This document shows positions 16,591-24,658 of a DNA stretch of 42,511 nt, one piece after another. Made by a program: the position numbers and the translations under genes. Origin of the DNA: an uncultured Prevotellaceae bacterium (GTDB lineage Bacteria > Bacteroidota > Bacteroidia > Bacteroidales > Bacteroidaceae); the NCBI GenBank assembly GCA_902761905.1, contig CACWMK010000021.1, positions 1 through 42,511 of the forward strand. Direction: 5' to 3'. Positions within the stretch are counted from its first letter, which is position 1, and every line of letters starts with the position of its first letter. Under the pieces are notes generated by a model, which had not been told where the DNA came from, did not search any database, and worked only from the letters and a program-made list of their open reading frames with translations.

Positions 16591-17670
16591 CTATAGTTTG
16601 ATATAGATTTTCTTTCTGTATAGTACATAGCCGATTGCAAAATTCAGCAGTACAAAGTAGATGGCGTATGCCAGCGACGCCCACTTGAGTGCAGGGATAA
16701 CAGCGTGGATACCATTATACACCACCTCCGACACACCAATATTTCCTAACAAAATAGCCAGCAACTCGCTCGACACATATAGCGCCAATGCATTTACGCC
16801 AAACACATGGAAGAATGTGGTCCAGCTGCTCTTCTTCTGTATGTCGATCACATACATCAGCACAGCCTGCAACAGCGATGCCAGTCCGCAGGTCATCATC
16901 ACGTAGCTGGGGCTCCAGATGCGCTTGTTCAGCGGCAGTCCGTAACTCAGCAGATAGCCGCCGATCACGCAGATGGTACCAACCACGAACAGGGCTATCA
17001 CCTTCTGCTCAACCGTCTCGCGTCTCTTAATCAGCATTCCGCAATAGAATCCTAGCAGCACGTGGGCCACACTCGATATTGTACCCATCAGTCCCTCTGG
17101 ATCTACTGGACTCTTATGGTATATATGGTCGTAGCCGAACAGGTTCAGATCTACCTGTGCCAGCACGTTCACGCTGGCATCCTCGGCATACCCGTTGCCC
17201 AGTATCAGTATTGCGGTATATATCACCAACAGTCCTATTATCACTGGCACTGTGTACTTGTGATTGCAGAAAAGCGCAAACAGCGACACTATACCATAAC
17301 ACAGCGCGATACGTTGCATTACGGCCCAGATGCGCAGATGACTGAAGCACAACAGATCGCCCTCGATAGCGTGATCGAACCAGTTGATAAACAGTCCGAT
17401 GGCAAAGAGCAGCACCGTGCGCTTCACTATTCGGCGAATTACCTGTGGTGTGGGCTTAAACTCGCTCTTTACCAGAGACAGATAGCACGAGATACCCATG
17501 ATGAACAGGAAGAATGGGAAAACCAGATCACAGGGCGTCATACCGTTCCACTTAGAGTGTCCCAGCATCTCAAAACTCTCGCCCCAACCGTTGTTTACCA
17601 ATATCATGCCTGCCACGGTGATACCTCGCAGGATGTCGAGCGATAATAGACGTTGACTGTTACTTGCCAT
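16591..17670 (-). CDS. HGSNAT-like membrane acetyltransferase (DUF5009)
   Basis: The product has 359 residues and about ten hydrophobic segments. It starts RLLSLDILRGITVAGMILVNN and carries LGHSKWNGMTPCDLVFPFFLFIMG (His38), which matches the region around the active His of human heparan-alpha-glucosaminide N-acetyltransferase. That enzyme passes acetyl from cytosolic acetyl-CoA across the membrane to a terminal glucosamine. Other helices (VSLFALFCNHKYTVPVIIGLLVIY, LAYAIYFVLLNFAIGYVLYRKKI) complete the DUF1624/DUF5009-type fold. It directly follows a GH89 alpha-N-acetylglucosaminidase gene across a heptamer array, and the pair suggests sequential action on alpha-linked GlcN/GlcNAc ends. The acceptor in bacteria is not known; acetylation of a sugar on the periplasmic side is the inferred role. 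Confidence 0.83.
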   Translation of the reverse strand: MASNSQRLLSLDILRGITVAGMILVNNGWGESFEMLGHSKWNGMTPCDLVFPFFLFIMGISCYLSLVKSEFKPTPQVIRRIVKRTVLLFAIGLFINWFDHAIEGDLLCFSHLRIWAVMQRIALCYGIVSLFALFCNHKYTVPVIIGLLVIYTAILILGNGYAEDASVNVLAQVDLNLFGYDHIYHKSPVDPEGLMGTISSVAHVLLGFYCGMLIKRRETVEQKVIALFVVGTICVIGGYLLSYGLPLNKRIWSPSYVMMTCGLASLLQAVLMYVIDIQKKSSWTTFFHVFGVNALALYVSSELLAILLGNIGVSEVVYNGIHAVIPALKWASLAYAIYFVLLNFAIGYVLYRKKIYIKL

Positions 17671-17698
17671 TAAACATTAAAGATTAAACATTAATGAT
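17671..17698. repeat. heptamer array between the GH89 and HGSNAT-like genes
   Basis: Exactly four units (TAAACAT, TAAAGAT, TAAACAT, TAATGAT) fill the space from the HGSNAT-like start codon to the GH89 TAA at 17698-17700. Confidence 0.92.
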
Positions 17699-19908
17699 TA
17701 TTTTATCATCTCCATTACTTCTTTAGCTACATCTACGGGGCTGCCTTCTGGGGCGGCTGAGTATGGAGTCTGGTCGAGAGTCCAGGGCTCCTCGATAGCA
17801 TAGTAGTCAAGCTTAACCTCCTGTGGCAGAGCCATTGCAAACAGCTCGGCAGCAGTCTTGGTAGCATTCGGGCCACCACCCAATAGTTCTGGTTGTGGTG
17901 CGGTCTGGGCCTTCATCTGTGCAGCCAGAGCGTCATAGTACGCCTTCCAGCGCACATAGTAGAAGTCCTTCAGCAGTCCCTGCCACTCCTTGTGGGCATA
18001 GTCGCGCAGACCGCCTGTATCGGCACAATAGCGGTTGCCCCATGTGGTTATCTGTACGCGCGCATTCCACTCATAAAGTTTTTTCTCCTCGGCGGTATTA
18101 CCGGCATTAACAGCGTCCTGGGTCCAGTGGCCTACACGGAACTCCGAGCGAGTGCCCAGCAACTTGTCCTGCATCAGCAGCATGTTCAGGAATCGCTCTG
18201 CATCCTTGTCAAACTGCTTTCGACTGAAAGCCTTATAGTCAGCGATAGTCTTCTGATACTGTATGCGTGCCTGATCGGCGAGTGCCTGTCGGGTGATGTC
18301 CACCAGATCGTATTCGAAATTGTTGTTGCCACGATACTTCTCAGCCACGCTGTTCATCAGTTTGGCAGCCTTCCTGGTATCAGCAGGATCGTAGTAGTTC
18401 TTCATCTTCGACCACGATGATGCCTGGAAATTGTTCAGTGTAGGTCTGCCGCAGAATATGCTCTCGTGAGGGCCCTGCTGGTTGTTTCCTGCCGGACAGT
18501 TGTAGATACTCTGTGCAAGAATCATCCAAGCCTTCTCAATAGTCTTATCCCCTACTCCATAGCGCGCCTTCACATAGTTCTTAACCCAAGCCTCTTTGCT
18601 GAACTTCTCAGCACGCCAGGGCAGCTCGCTCATCAGCTCGAACATCACAGGATTGTTCTCGCTTCCTTCCATCGTAAATCCTATGCCCTTACAGTTCTTC
18701 TTGCCAGAGTAGAAGTTATCCAGAAGTTGGTCCATACGTCCGTGCAGACCTACGTTGGCTCCGAAGTTCTCCAGCAGACAGAACAGCCACTGGTGCTGCT
18801 TGTAACCCTGTTCGCGCTTCCAGATGCTGGGGATACCGAACATGGGGCGACACTCAGAGAATAGGTCGAGCACCAAAAGATCGCCCGTCTTCATACCGTC
18901 CACCATTGCCTCGCGTGGATTCTCAGTCCATCCCTGTATCACCCACACAGCCTTAGGATTCACACGTTTCATAGCCTGCATCATAGCCTGGCCGGCCTTG
19001 GCATAATCTATATTCGGGTCGTCGTTACTCTCGTGGAATGGGTCCATCGAGTAGTAGTCGGCCTTGCCGAAAAGCTTTGTCAACTCATTATAATACAATG
19101 TAGCGATCTCGCCGAATCGCTCATCTGTAGGCAGCAGATTGGCAGGACGCTGGAATCCGTTCCACAGTCCGGCATCAGCCACGTTCAGTCCCAGTCGCTG
19201 CTTGGCATCGTGAGGCACCATTCCGCAGTATCCGGGCAGCACGGGGTGCATACCCAACTGCTTCATACGTGCCAGTATCTGCTTCTGCAGTTTCTCCTGT
19301 CGGGTGTACCACGATGTGGGCAGCGGACCGCCCCAGCCCTCCAGGTTGTTCATCTCCCACCAAGCCAGGAATGCAGGTCCGGCTATAAACTCGCCCACCT
19401 CTTTCTCTGTGTATCCCAGCTTCAGCAGCATATTGCGCCACACGCACTCCTCGCCAACTATAGCCAGCGGCAGGTTTATACCGTGCAGCGCCATCCAGTC
19501 GATCTCCTTCTCCCAGCGCTTCCAGTCCCAGAACGCCATCGAGTAGCTGAATGTGCAGTAGTTAAAGTCGTATCGCAATGTGAGATCAGTCTCGTGACGT
19601 TCTTTCTTAGTCACCTTTGGCATCACAGCGGGCAACTTTGCCTGCATCTGGTTCCACGAAAGGTGCACACCAGCGTAGTACTTCAGATACCAGTTCAGTC
19701 CCGATGCGATGTTCACCCATGAGTTTCCGCGGATAACCACCTTCTGTCCCTGCTGGTCAAGCTCAAAAAAGTCCTTGTCGCTCTTTACCAACTGAGTCTT
19801 AAACTTGGTCGAAGCCCCCTTGTCGATACGTTCAATCAGTTCGTCCACTGGATTGGCGAACACCTGCATTGATAGCATAATTCCGATAATAGTTAGTAGT
19901 TTTCTCAT
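17698..19908 (-). CDS. alpha-N-acetylglucosaminidase, GH89
   Basis: The product has 736 residues with a signal peptide (MRKLLTIIGIMLSMQVFANP), so it acts in the periplasm or outside. The NAGLU layout is clear. An N-terminal alpha/beta domain ends near WYLKYYAGVHLSWN. The TIM barrel contains RYDFNYCTFSYSMAFWDWKRWEKEIDWMALHGINLPLAIVG, MDPFHES (Glu293, equivalent to human Glu316) and GIGFTMEGSENNP (Glu414, equivalent to human Glu446). A C-terminal helical domain follows. GH89 removes terminal alpha-GlcNAc, for example alpha-1,4-GlcNAc caps on gastric mucin or heparan-type ends. No C-terminal sorting tail is present. Its start is 2 bp after the cca stop codon, so it is part of the cca unit. Confidence 0.93.
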   Translation of the reverse strand: MRKLLTIIGIMLSMQVFANPVDELIERIDKGASTKFKTQLVKSDKDFFELDQQGQKVVIRGNSWVNIASGLNWYLKYYAGVHLSWNQMQAKLPAVMPKVTKKERHETDLTLRYDFNYCTFSYSMAFWDWKRWEKEIDWMALHGINLPLAIVGEECVWRNMLLKLGYTEKEVGEFIAGPAFLAWWEMNNLEGWGGPLPTSWYTRQEKLQKQILARMKQLGMHPVLPGYCGMVPHDAKQRLGLNVADAGLWNGFQRPANLLPTDERFGEIATLYYNELTKLFGKADYYSMDPFHESNDDPNIDYAKAGQAMMQAMKRVNPKAVWVIQGWTENPREAMVDGMKTGDLLVLDLFSECRPMFGIPSIWKREQGYKQHQWLFCLLENFGANVGLHGRMDQLLDNFYSGKKNCKGIGFTMEGSENNPVMFELMSELPWRAEKFSKEAWVKNYVKARYGVGDKTIEKAWMILAQSIYNCPAGNNQQGPHESIFCGRPTLNNFQASSWSKMKNYYDPADTRKAAKLMNSVAEKYRGNNNFEYDLVDITRQALADQARIQYQKTIADYKAFSRKQFDKDAERFLNMLLMQDKLLGTRSEFRVGHWTQDAVNAGNTAEEKKLYEWNARVQITTWGNRYCADTGGLRDYAHKEWQGLLKDFYYVRWKAYYDALAAQMKAQTAPQPELLGGGPNATKTAAELFAMALPQEVKLDYYAIEEPWTLDQTPYSAAPEGSPVDVAKEVMEMIK

Positions 19909-19910
19909 AA

Positions 19911-21347
19911 TTATATCAGATTCATTTCCTTTGCTTTTTCCATCAGTAGTGCCATCAGTGGTTCACGTTCATTCTCCACCTTATTATCCAGCACAGCATC
20001 CTTCAGATACTGCTTCAGAGTGCCCACCTCGCGACTTGGCGTCAGGTGGAACATCTCCATTATCTCGTTACCATCGATAACCGGCTGCAGCAGGCGCACG
20101 TAGTCCTTCTCTTTCAGATCCGTCAGTTTTTCGCGCACCATACGGAAGTTCTCCAGGAACATTTTTTTCCTCACCTCGTTTTTCGATGTGATATCAGCCT
20201 CACACAGCGTCATCAGGTCCTCAATGTCCTCGCCGGCATCGTTCAGCAGTCGGCGCACAGCCGAGTCAGTCACAATATCATCGGCTATCACTATCGGGCG
20301 CATATGCATCTCTACCAGTTTCTGCACATACTTCATCTTCATATCCATCGGCAGCATCAGTCGGCGGAATATCTGCGGCACCATCTTCGCACCTATCAGG
20401 TTGTGGTTATGAAATGTCCATCCGATAGCCCCGTCCCATCGCTTCGACTTGGTCTTACCCACGTCGTGCAGTATCGCTGCCCAGCGCAGCCACAGGTTGT
20501 CTGAGTGCAAGCATACATTCTCCAGCACCTCCAGCGTGTGATAGAAGTTATTCTTATGCGCGCGTCCGTTCTTCTGTTCTACTATATCAAGTACCGACAG
20601 CTCTGGCAGTATTATCTGCAATAGTCCGCAGCGCTGCAGCAGTTCCAGTCCTATGCTCGGATGCTTGGCAAGTATTATCTTGTTCAGTTCGTCCTTTATG
20701 CGCTCGCCGCTAACAATCTTTATTCTGTCAGCCATACGCTCCAGCGCCAGATATGTCTCATCCTCTATCTGGAAGTTCAGCTGTGTAGCAAAGCGCACAC
20801 AGCGCATCATTCGTAGCGGGTCGTCGCTGAATGTTATTCCAGGCTCCAGCGGTGTGGCTATTATGCCGTCCTCCAGATCGGCCAGTCCGTTGAACGGATC
20901 TACCAGTTCGCCGAAACGGTCCTTGTTCAGACATATAGCCATAGCGTTGATAGTAAAGTCGCGGCGGTTCTGGTCGTCCTCCAGCGTACCATCTTCAACG
21001 ATAGGCTTACGCGAATCGTGACTATAGCTCTCCTTCCGGGCACCGACAAATTCCACCTCGTACTCCACACCCTTCTGGCGGAATTTCACCTGTGCCGTAC
21101 CAAAGTTCTTAAATACAGATAGGTGAGCCTTCTTTCCCACCATGTGCTTCAGCTCTTCGGCCACCTTGATGCCGCTGCCAACCACAACCACATCAATATC
21201 GTTAGAGGGGCGCTCCAGGAATATATCCCTGACGTATCCTCCAACCACATAGCACTCCAGGCCCAAATGGTCTGCAGCTTCGCTTATCTGGTGGAATATT
21301 TCCTGATTTAATATCTCTGCTAACTCTTCGTCGCTATATAGTTTCAT
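19911..21347 (-). CDS. cca: CCA tRNA nucleotidyltransferase / poly(A) polymerase family with HD domain
   Basis: The product has 478 residues. The class II nucleotidyltransferase head has YVVGGYVRDIFLERPSNDIDVVVVG with the DxD pair (Asp50, Asp52), then RRDFTINAMAI, and DDPLRMMRCVRFATQLNF with ERIKDELNKI. An HD domain follows (WAAILHDVGKTKS) with HNLIGAKM and VEMHMRPI. This head plus HD layout is normal for Bacteroidota, where the protein adds or repairs the CCA end of tRNAs. Consistent with need, the tRNA-Lys in this window lacks an encoded CCA. I chose ATG 21347 because the longer frame (GTG-like start at 21374) would begin at the -7 box. It heads an operon with GH89 and the HGSNAT-like gene. 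Confidence 0.9.
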   Translation of the reverse strand: MKLYSDEELAEILNQEIFHQISEAADHLGLECYVVGGYVRDIFLERPSNDIDVVVVGSGIKVAEELKHMVGKKAHLSVFKNFGTAQVKFRQKGVEYEVEFVGARKESYSHDSRKPIVEDGTLEDDQNRRDFTINAMAICLNKDRFGELVDPFNGLADLEDGIIATPLEPGITFSDDPLRMMRCVRFATQLNFQIEDETYLALERMADRIKIVSGERIKDELNKIILAKHPSIGLELLQRCGLLQIILPELSVLDIVEQKNGRAHKNNFYHTLEVLENVCLHSDNLWLRWAAILHDVGKTKSKRWDGAIGWTFHNHNLIGAKMVPQIFRRLMLPMDMKMKYVQKLVEMHMRPIVIADDIVTDSAVRRLLNDAGEDIEDLMTLCEADITSKNEVRKKMFLENFRMVREKLTDLKEKDYVRLLQPVIDGNEIMEMFHLTPSREVGTLKQYLKDAVLDNKVENEREPLMALLMEKAKEMNLI

Positions 21348-21371
21348 CCTCAATAAATCTCTTACAGGGTG

Positions 21372-21379
21372 CAAAGATA
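21372..21379 (-). promoter_or_regulatory. -7 promoter element of cca
   Basis: TATCTTTG on the minus strand followed by CACCC, 24 nt before the ATG at 21347. Confidence 0.6.
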
Positions 21380-21445
21380 GACAAATTCTTTCAATCTACC
21401 AACTATTTAAGCATTAATATACATTTTTACGACTTTTTCTTTCAA

Positions 21446-21572
21446 TCTTTCATTCTTTCATTCTTTCATCGCGCCAAAAACACGCCTAAACAAGGCTAAT
21501 AATAATATTAATATTATTATTGATTATTTTTTGCCTTAAAATCTAGCAGTGAAAGATTGAAAGAATGAAAGA
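21446..21572. repeat. nested inverted repeat with AT-rich core, upstream of cca
   Basis: The outer arms are 21446-21468 and 21550-21572: 23 nt with one mismatch, built of TTCATTCT octamers on the left arm. Inside are AAGGC (21492-21496) and GCCTT (21533-21537), enclosing a perfect 24-bp palindrome of A and T only (21498-21521). The whole could extrude as a cruciform or fold as one long RNA hairpin. No ORF is credible. It lies about 65 bp upstream of the cca -7 box. Confidence 0.8.
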
Positions 21573-21589
21573 CTTTCGCCGCTTTTTGC

Positions 21590-21648
21590 TCTAGCCGAAC
21601 TAGATTGTCAATCTACCCGGAGTAGATCGCTCGTCTACCCGGAGTAGA
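21590..21648. repeat. three 15-bp dyads at exact 22-bp period
   Basis: Copies are TCTAGCCGAACTAGA (21590-21604), TCTACCCGGAGTAGA (21612-21626) and TCTACCCGGAGTAGA (21634-21648), separated by 7-bp spacers of different sequence. Each has 5-bp arms around a 5-nt centre. Copy 1 has G/C where copies 2 and 3 have C/G at the innermost stem pair, so pairing is kept. Two helical turns separate the copies. The array ends 12 bp before the stop codon of the 88-residue gene. Confidence 0.85.
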
Positions 21649-21660
21649 GTGAACTGTACA

Positions 21661-21927
21661 CTAATGCATCAACGAGTATTTATGCATGTTCTTCTCTATT
21701 TCTGGATATAGAGGGTCTAGTTGTACTGATGGATTAGCTAAGGAGTAACCCAGAAAGTTGGCGATGAAGCGGCTGGCGCTGTCGGCAGGGACTGAGCCCA
21801 GATTGGCCGACTCGCGATAGTAGGCTTCCATCTGAGGATTAGAGGGTGGTTGTAACAATGGTTTCCAGCCGTAGAAGGCCAGACAAACCAACATCATAGC
21901 AGCTATAATCAGTATCGTTTTCTTCAT
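21661..21927 (-). CDS. hypothetical protein with N-terminal membrane anchor (88 aa)
   Basis: I do not recognise this protein. It begins MKKTILIIAAMMLVCLAFYGW, either an uncleaved signal anchor or a signal peptide without a clear cleavage site. A short polar domain of about 60 residues follows (PPSNPQMEAYYRESANLGSVPADSASRFIANFLGYSLANPSVQLDPLYPEIEKNMHKYSLMH). The middle looks helical. It has its own -7 box at 21960-21967, divergent from the symporter gene, and codon use like its neighbours, so it is probably a real gene. Its 3' end abuts the 22-bp dyad array. Confidence 0.65.
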   Translation of the reverse strand: MKKTILIIAAMMLVCLAFYGWKPLLQPPSNPQMEAYYRESANLGSVPADSASRFIANFLGYSLANPSVQLDPLYPEIEKNMHKYSLMH

Positions 21928-21959
21928 ATATTGTTAGTAACCATTTATGGTTGATGGTG

Positions 21960-21967
21960 CAAAGTTA
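21960..21967 (-). promoter_or_regulatory. -7 promoter element of the 88-aa gene
   Basis: TAACTTTG on the minus strand followed by CACC, 32 nt before its ATG. It is divergent from the symporter promoter about 45 bp away. Confidence 0.55.
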
Positions 21968-22010
21968 TGACTTTTTTTGAAATAACCTTAGGTTTTTGCG
22001 ATTTTTTTTG

Positions 22011-22018
22011 TACTTTTG
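22011..22018 (+). promoter_or_regulatory. -7 promoter element of the symporter gene
   Basis: TACTTTTG fits TAnnTTTG, 29 nt before the ATG at 22048. Confidence 0.55.
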
Positions 22019-22047
22019 CCCGCAAAAGTTATAATTCAGGCATACAA

Positions 22048-23412
22048 ATGGAACCAATTAACGACTTTTTCTCGCTGTTGAGCTCATTCTTGTGGGGATG
22101 GCCGATGATAATATTATTGTTGGGAACGCATGTGTTTCTGACATTCCGTCTGCGCATACCACAACGAAAACTATTTACGGGTATAAAGCTAAGCATAAAA
22201 AAGGACGCAAAAGCCGAGGGCGACGTGAGTCAGTTTGGCGCTTTGGCCACCGCGCTGGCTGCCACCATAGGTACAGGAAACATAGTGGGCGTGGCTACAG
22301 CTGTGGCACTGGGCGGTCCGGGCGCAGTCATGTGGTGCTGGCTAACGGGCATATTCGGCATGTCGACCAAGTATGCCGAGGGGCTGCTGGCGGTGAAGTA
22401 TCGCGTAAAGACAGCCGACGGCAGGATGCTGGGCGGACCAATGTATGCACTGGAGCGCGGACTGGGCATGAAGTGGCTGGCTATACTGTTTGCCATATTC
22501 ACAGCGCTGGCATCGTTCGGCATAGGATGCACGGTGCAGGCCAACTCGATAGCACTACTGGCGAACGAAACGTTCGGCGTGCCCACCTGGATAGTAGGTA
22601 TACTGATATGCCTGCTCACAGCATTGGTGATACTGGGCGGAGTGAAGGCGATAGCCAAGGTGTGCACCATATTGGTGCCGTTTATGGCCGCGCTATACGT
22701 GATAGGATGCGTGGCTATACTGTGCTTTAATTATAATTATGTGTGGCCGGCTGTGCAACTGATAGTCGACTCGGCATTCAATCCTGCAGCAGCGGGCGGC
22801 GGACTGGTTGGAGCCACGGTGATGATAGCTGCACGATATGGCATAGCCCGCGGACTGTTCAGCAACGAGAGCGGACTGGGCAGCGCTCCTATTGTGGCTG
22901 CTGCGGCACAGACTCGCAATCCGGTGCGACAGGCGCTGGTGAGCAGCACAGGTACATTCTGGGACACGGTCATCATCTGCGCGCTTACAGGACTGGTGCT
23001 GGTTAGCAGCATTCTGGCCTATCCCGACATAACATTCGACGACGGTGCTGCGCTGACCAAGGTAGCATTCTCAAAAATCCCCTACGTGGGTGCTCCGCTG
23101 CTGTCGTTCGGCATACTGACGTTTGCATTCAGCACCATCATCGGATGGAGCTACTACGGTGAGAGTGCGGTTAACTATCTGGAGGGTCGGAAAACCAACC
23201 GATTCTATCGCATTCTGTTCATTGTGGCACTTTTCTTCGGTTCCATCATCAATCTTGACATAATATGGAACATAGCCGACTGTATGAACGCTCTGATGGC
23301 GATCCCCAACTTAGTGGCTCTGATACTGCTGAGCGGTGTAGCTGCACGCGAAACGAAGAAGTATCTATGGGAAGGCAGACTAGACGATGAGATGGAGGAG
23401 ATTGAACATTGA
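22048..23412 (+). CDS. alanine/glycine:sodium symporter (AGCS family)
   Basis: The product has 454 residues and about 11 hydrophobic segments. Family features are IPQRKLFTGIKLS after TM1, GDVSQFGALATALAATIGTGNIVGVATAVALGGPGAVMWCW (sodium and substrate region), MSTKYAEGLLAVKYR and ARGLFSNESGLGSAPIVAAAAQT, all typical of AGCS transporters. It imports small amino acids such as alanine or glycine with Na+. The frame is open for 81 nt upstream, but I chose ATG 22048 because MEPINDFFSLLSSFLWGWP is the normal family start and the -7 box lies at 22011. The last residues (IEH) and stop codon are formed by heptamer units. Confidence 0.93.
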   Translation: MEPINDFFSLLSSFLWGWPMIILLLGTHVFLTFRLRIPQRKLFTGIKLSIKKDAKAEGDVSQFGALATALAATIGTGNIVGVATAVALGGPGAVMWCWLTGIFGMSTKYAEGLLAVKYRVKTADGRMLGGPMYALERGLGMKWLAILFAIFTALASFGIGCTVQANSIALLANETFGVPTWIVGILICLLTALVILGGVKAIAKVCTILVPFMAALYVIGCVAILCFNYNYVWPAVQLIVDSAFNPAAAGGGLVGATVMIAARYGIARGLFSNESGLGSAPIVAAAAQTRNPVRQALVSSTGTFWDTVIICALTGLVLVSSILAYPDITFDDGAALTKVAFSKIPYVGAPLLSFGILTFAFSTIIGWSYYGESAVNYLEGRKTNRFYRILFIVALFFGSIINLDIIWNIADCMNALMAIPNLVALILLSGVAARETKKYLWEGRLDDEMEEIEH

Positions 23413-23421
23413 ATATTGAAT
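23401..23421. repeat. short heptamer array at the end of the symporter gene
   Basis: Three units (ATTGAAC, ATTGAAT, ATTGAAT) that supply the last codons and the TGA stop (23410-23412) of the symporter gene and lead into the gap before the GH5 gene. Confidence 0.75.
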
Positions 23422-23446
23422 TAAACTAACTAATATTATCAGAATT

Positions 23447-24616
23447 ATGAAAAAGAACTTGGTGATTTGGGCCGTGGCATTGATAGCAGCTGTAGGTGTG
23501 ACAACTACGTCGTGCGGTAGCAAGAGTCAAAAAGAGGAGAGCAAGGCAGGACAGGTAAACAATTTCCGCATTAAGCGCGGTACTAACATCAGCCACTGGC
23601 TGAGTCAGAGCGAGCAGCGTGGCGAGGCCCGCCGCCTGCACATACAGGAGGACGACTTTGCCCGCCTGGAGGAGCTGGGATTCGACTTTGTACGCATCCC
23701 CATCGACGAGGTACAGTTCTGGGATGAGCAGGGAAAACAATTGCCCGAGGCTTGGAAACTGCTTAACAACGCTCTGGACTGGGCACAGAAGCACCATCTG
23801 CGTGCCATCGTAGACCTGCACATCATCCGCTCACACTACTTTAACGCAGTAAACGAGGACGACAAGGCTGCCAACACTCTGTTTACATCAGAGGAGGCAC
23901 AGCAGGGTCTGCTGAACCTGTGGAGTCAGCTATCGACAGTACTGAAGGACCGCAGCTGCGACTCGGTGGCTTATGAGTTTATGAACGAGCCTGTAGCTCC
24001 TGAGCACGAGCAGTGGAACCAACTGGTGGCCAAGGTACACAAGGCTCTGCGCCAGCTTGAACCCCAGCGCACACTGGTTATCGGCAGCAACCTGTGGCAG
24101 GGACACCAGACTATGAAATATCTGAAGGTGCCCGAGGGCGACAAGAACATCATCTTGAGTTTCCACTACTACAACCCGATGATCCTGACCCACTACGGCG
24201 CTTGGTGGACACCACTGGGCAAGTATAAGGGCAAGGTGAACTATCCCGGTGTGCTGGTATCGAAGGAGGACTACGACGCTGCTCCTGCAGAGATCAAGGC
24301 CGAGCTGAAGCCCTACACTGAAGAGATTTGGGACATCAGCAAGATTCGCGAGCAGTTTAAGGACGCTATCCAGGCTGCACAGAAGTACGACCTGCAGCTG
24401 TTCTGCGGCGAGTGGGGTGTTTACGAGCCCGTCGACCGCGAACTGGCCTACAACTGGACACGCGACATGCTAACCGTATTCGACGAGTTTAACATCGCCT
24501 GGACCACATGGTGCTACGATGCCGACTTCGGATTCTGGGATCAGCAGCGCCACACTTATAAGGACCGTCCACTGGTTGAACTGCTGATGAGCGGAAAGAA
24601 ACTTGGAGAAGAGTAG
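23447..24616 (+). CDS. GH5-family glycoside hydrolase lipoprotein
   Basis: The product has 389 residues. The signal ends with a lipobox (TTTSC, Cys23), predicting a lipid-anchored enzyme, periplasmic or surface exposed. The GH5 barrel shows RGTNISHWL near residue 45, LGFDFVRIPIDE, HLRAIVDLHI, the acid/base in YEFMNEP (Glu181), ILSFHYYNP (His240) and the nucleophile in LFCGEWGVY (Glu322), then WTTWCYDADFGFWD. The family cleaves beta-glucans, mannans or xyloglucans; the subfamily cannot be assigned by eye. No binding module and no SusC/SusD pair is nearby, so it does not look like part of a standard polysaccharide utilisation locus. Confidence 0.9.
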   Translation: MKKNLVIWAVALIAAVGVTTTSCGSKSQKEESKAGQVNNFRIKRGTNISHWLSQSEQRGEARRLHIQEDDFARLEELGFDFVRIPIDEVQFWDEQGKQLPEAWKLLNNALDWAQKHHLRAIVDLHIIRSHYFNAVNEDDKAANTLFTSEEAQQGLLNLWSQLSTVLKDRSCDSVAYEFMNEPVAPEHEQWNQLVAKVHKALRQLEPQRTLVIGSNLWQGHQTMKYLKVPEGDKNIILSFHYYNPMILTHYGAWWTPLGKYKGKVNYPGVLVSKEDYDAAPAEIKAELKPYTEEIWDISKIREQFKDAIQAAQKYDLQLFCGEWGVYEPVDRELAYNWTRDMLTVFDEFNIAWTTWCYDADFGFWDQQRHTYKDRPLVELLMSGKKLGEE

Positions 24617-24658
24617 AACTTTGAAGATTGAACATTGAACATTAAAGATTAAACATTG
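24617..24658 (+). repeat. heptamer array supplying a TTG start codon
   Basis: Six units (AACTTTG, AAGATTG, AACATTG, AACATTA, AAGATTA, AACATTG) run from the base after the GH5 stop codon to 24658. The last three bases are the TTG start of the next gene. Confidence 0.9.
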
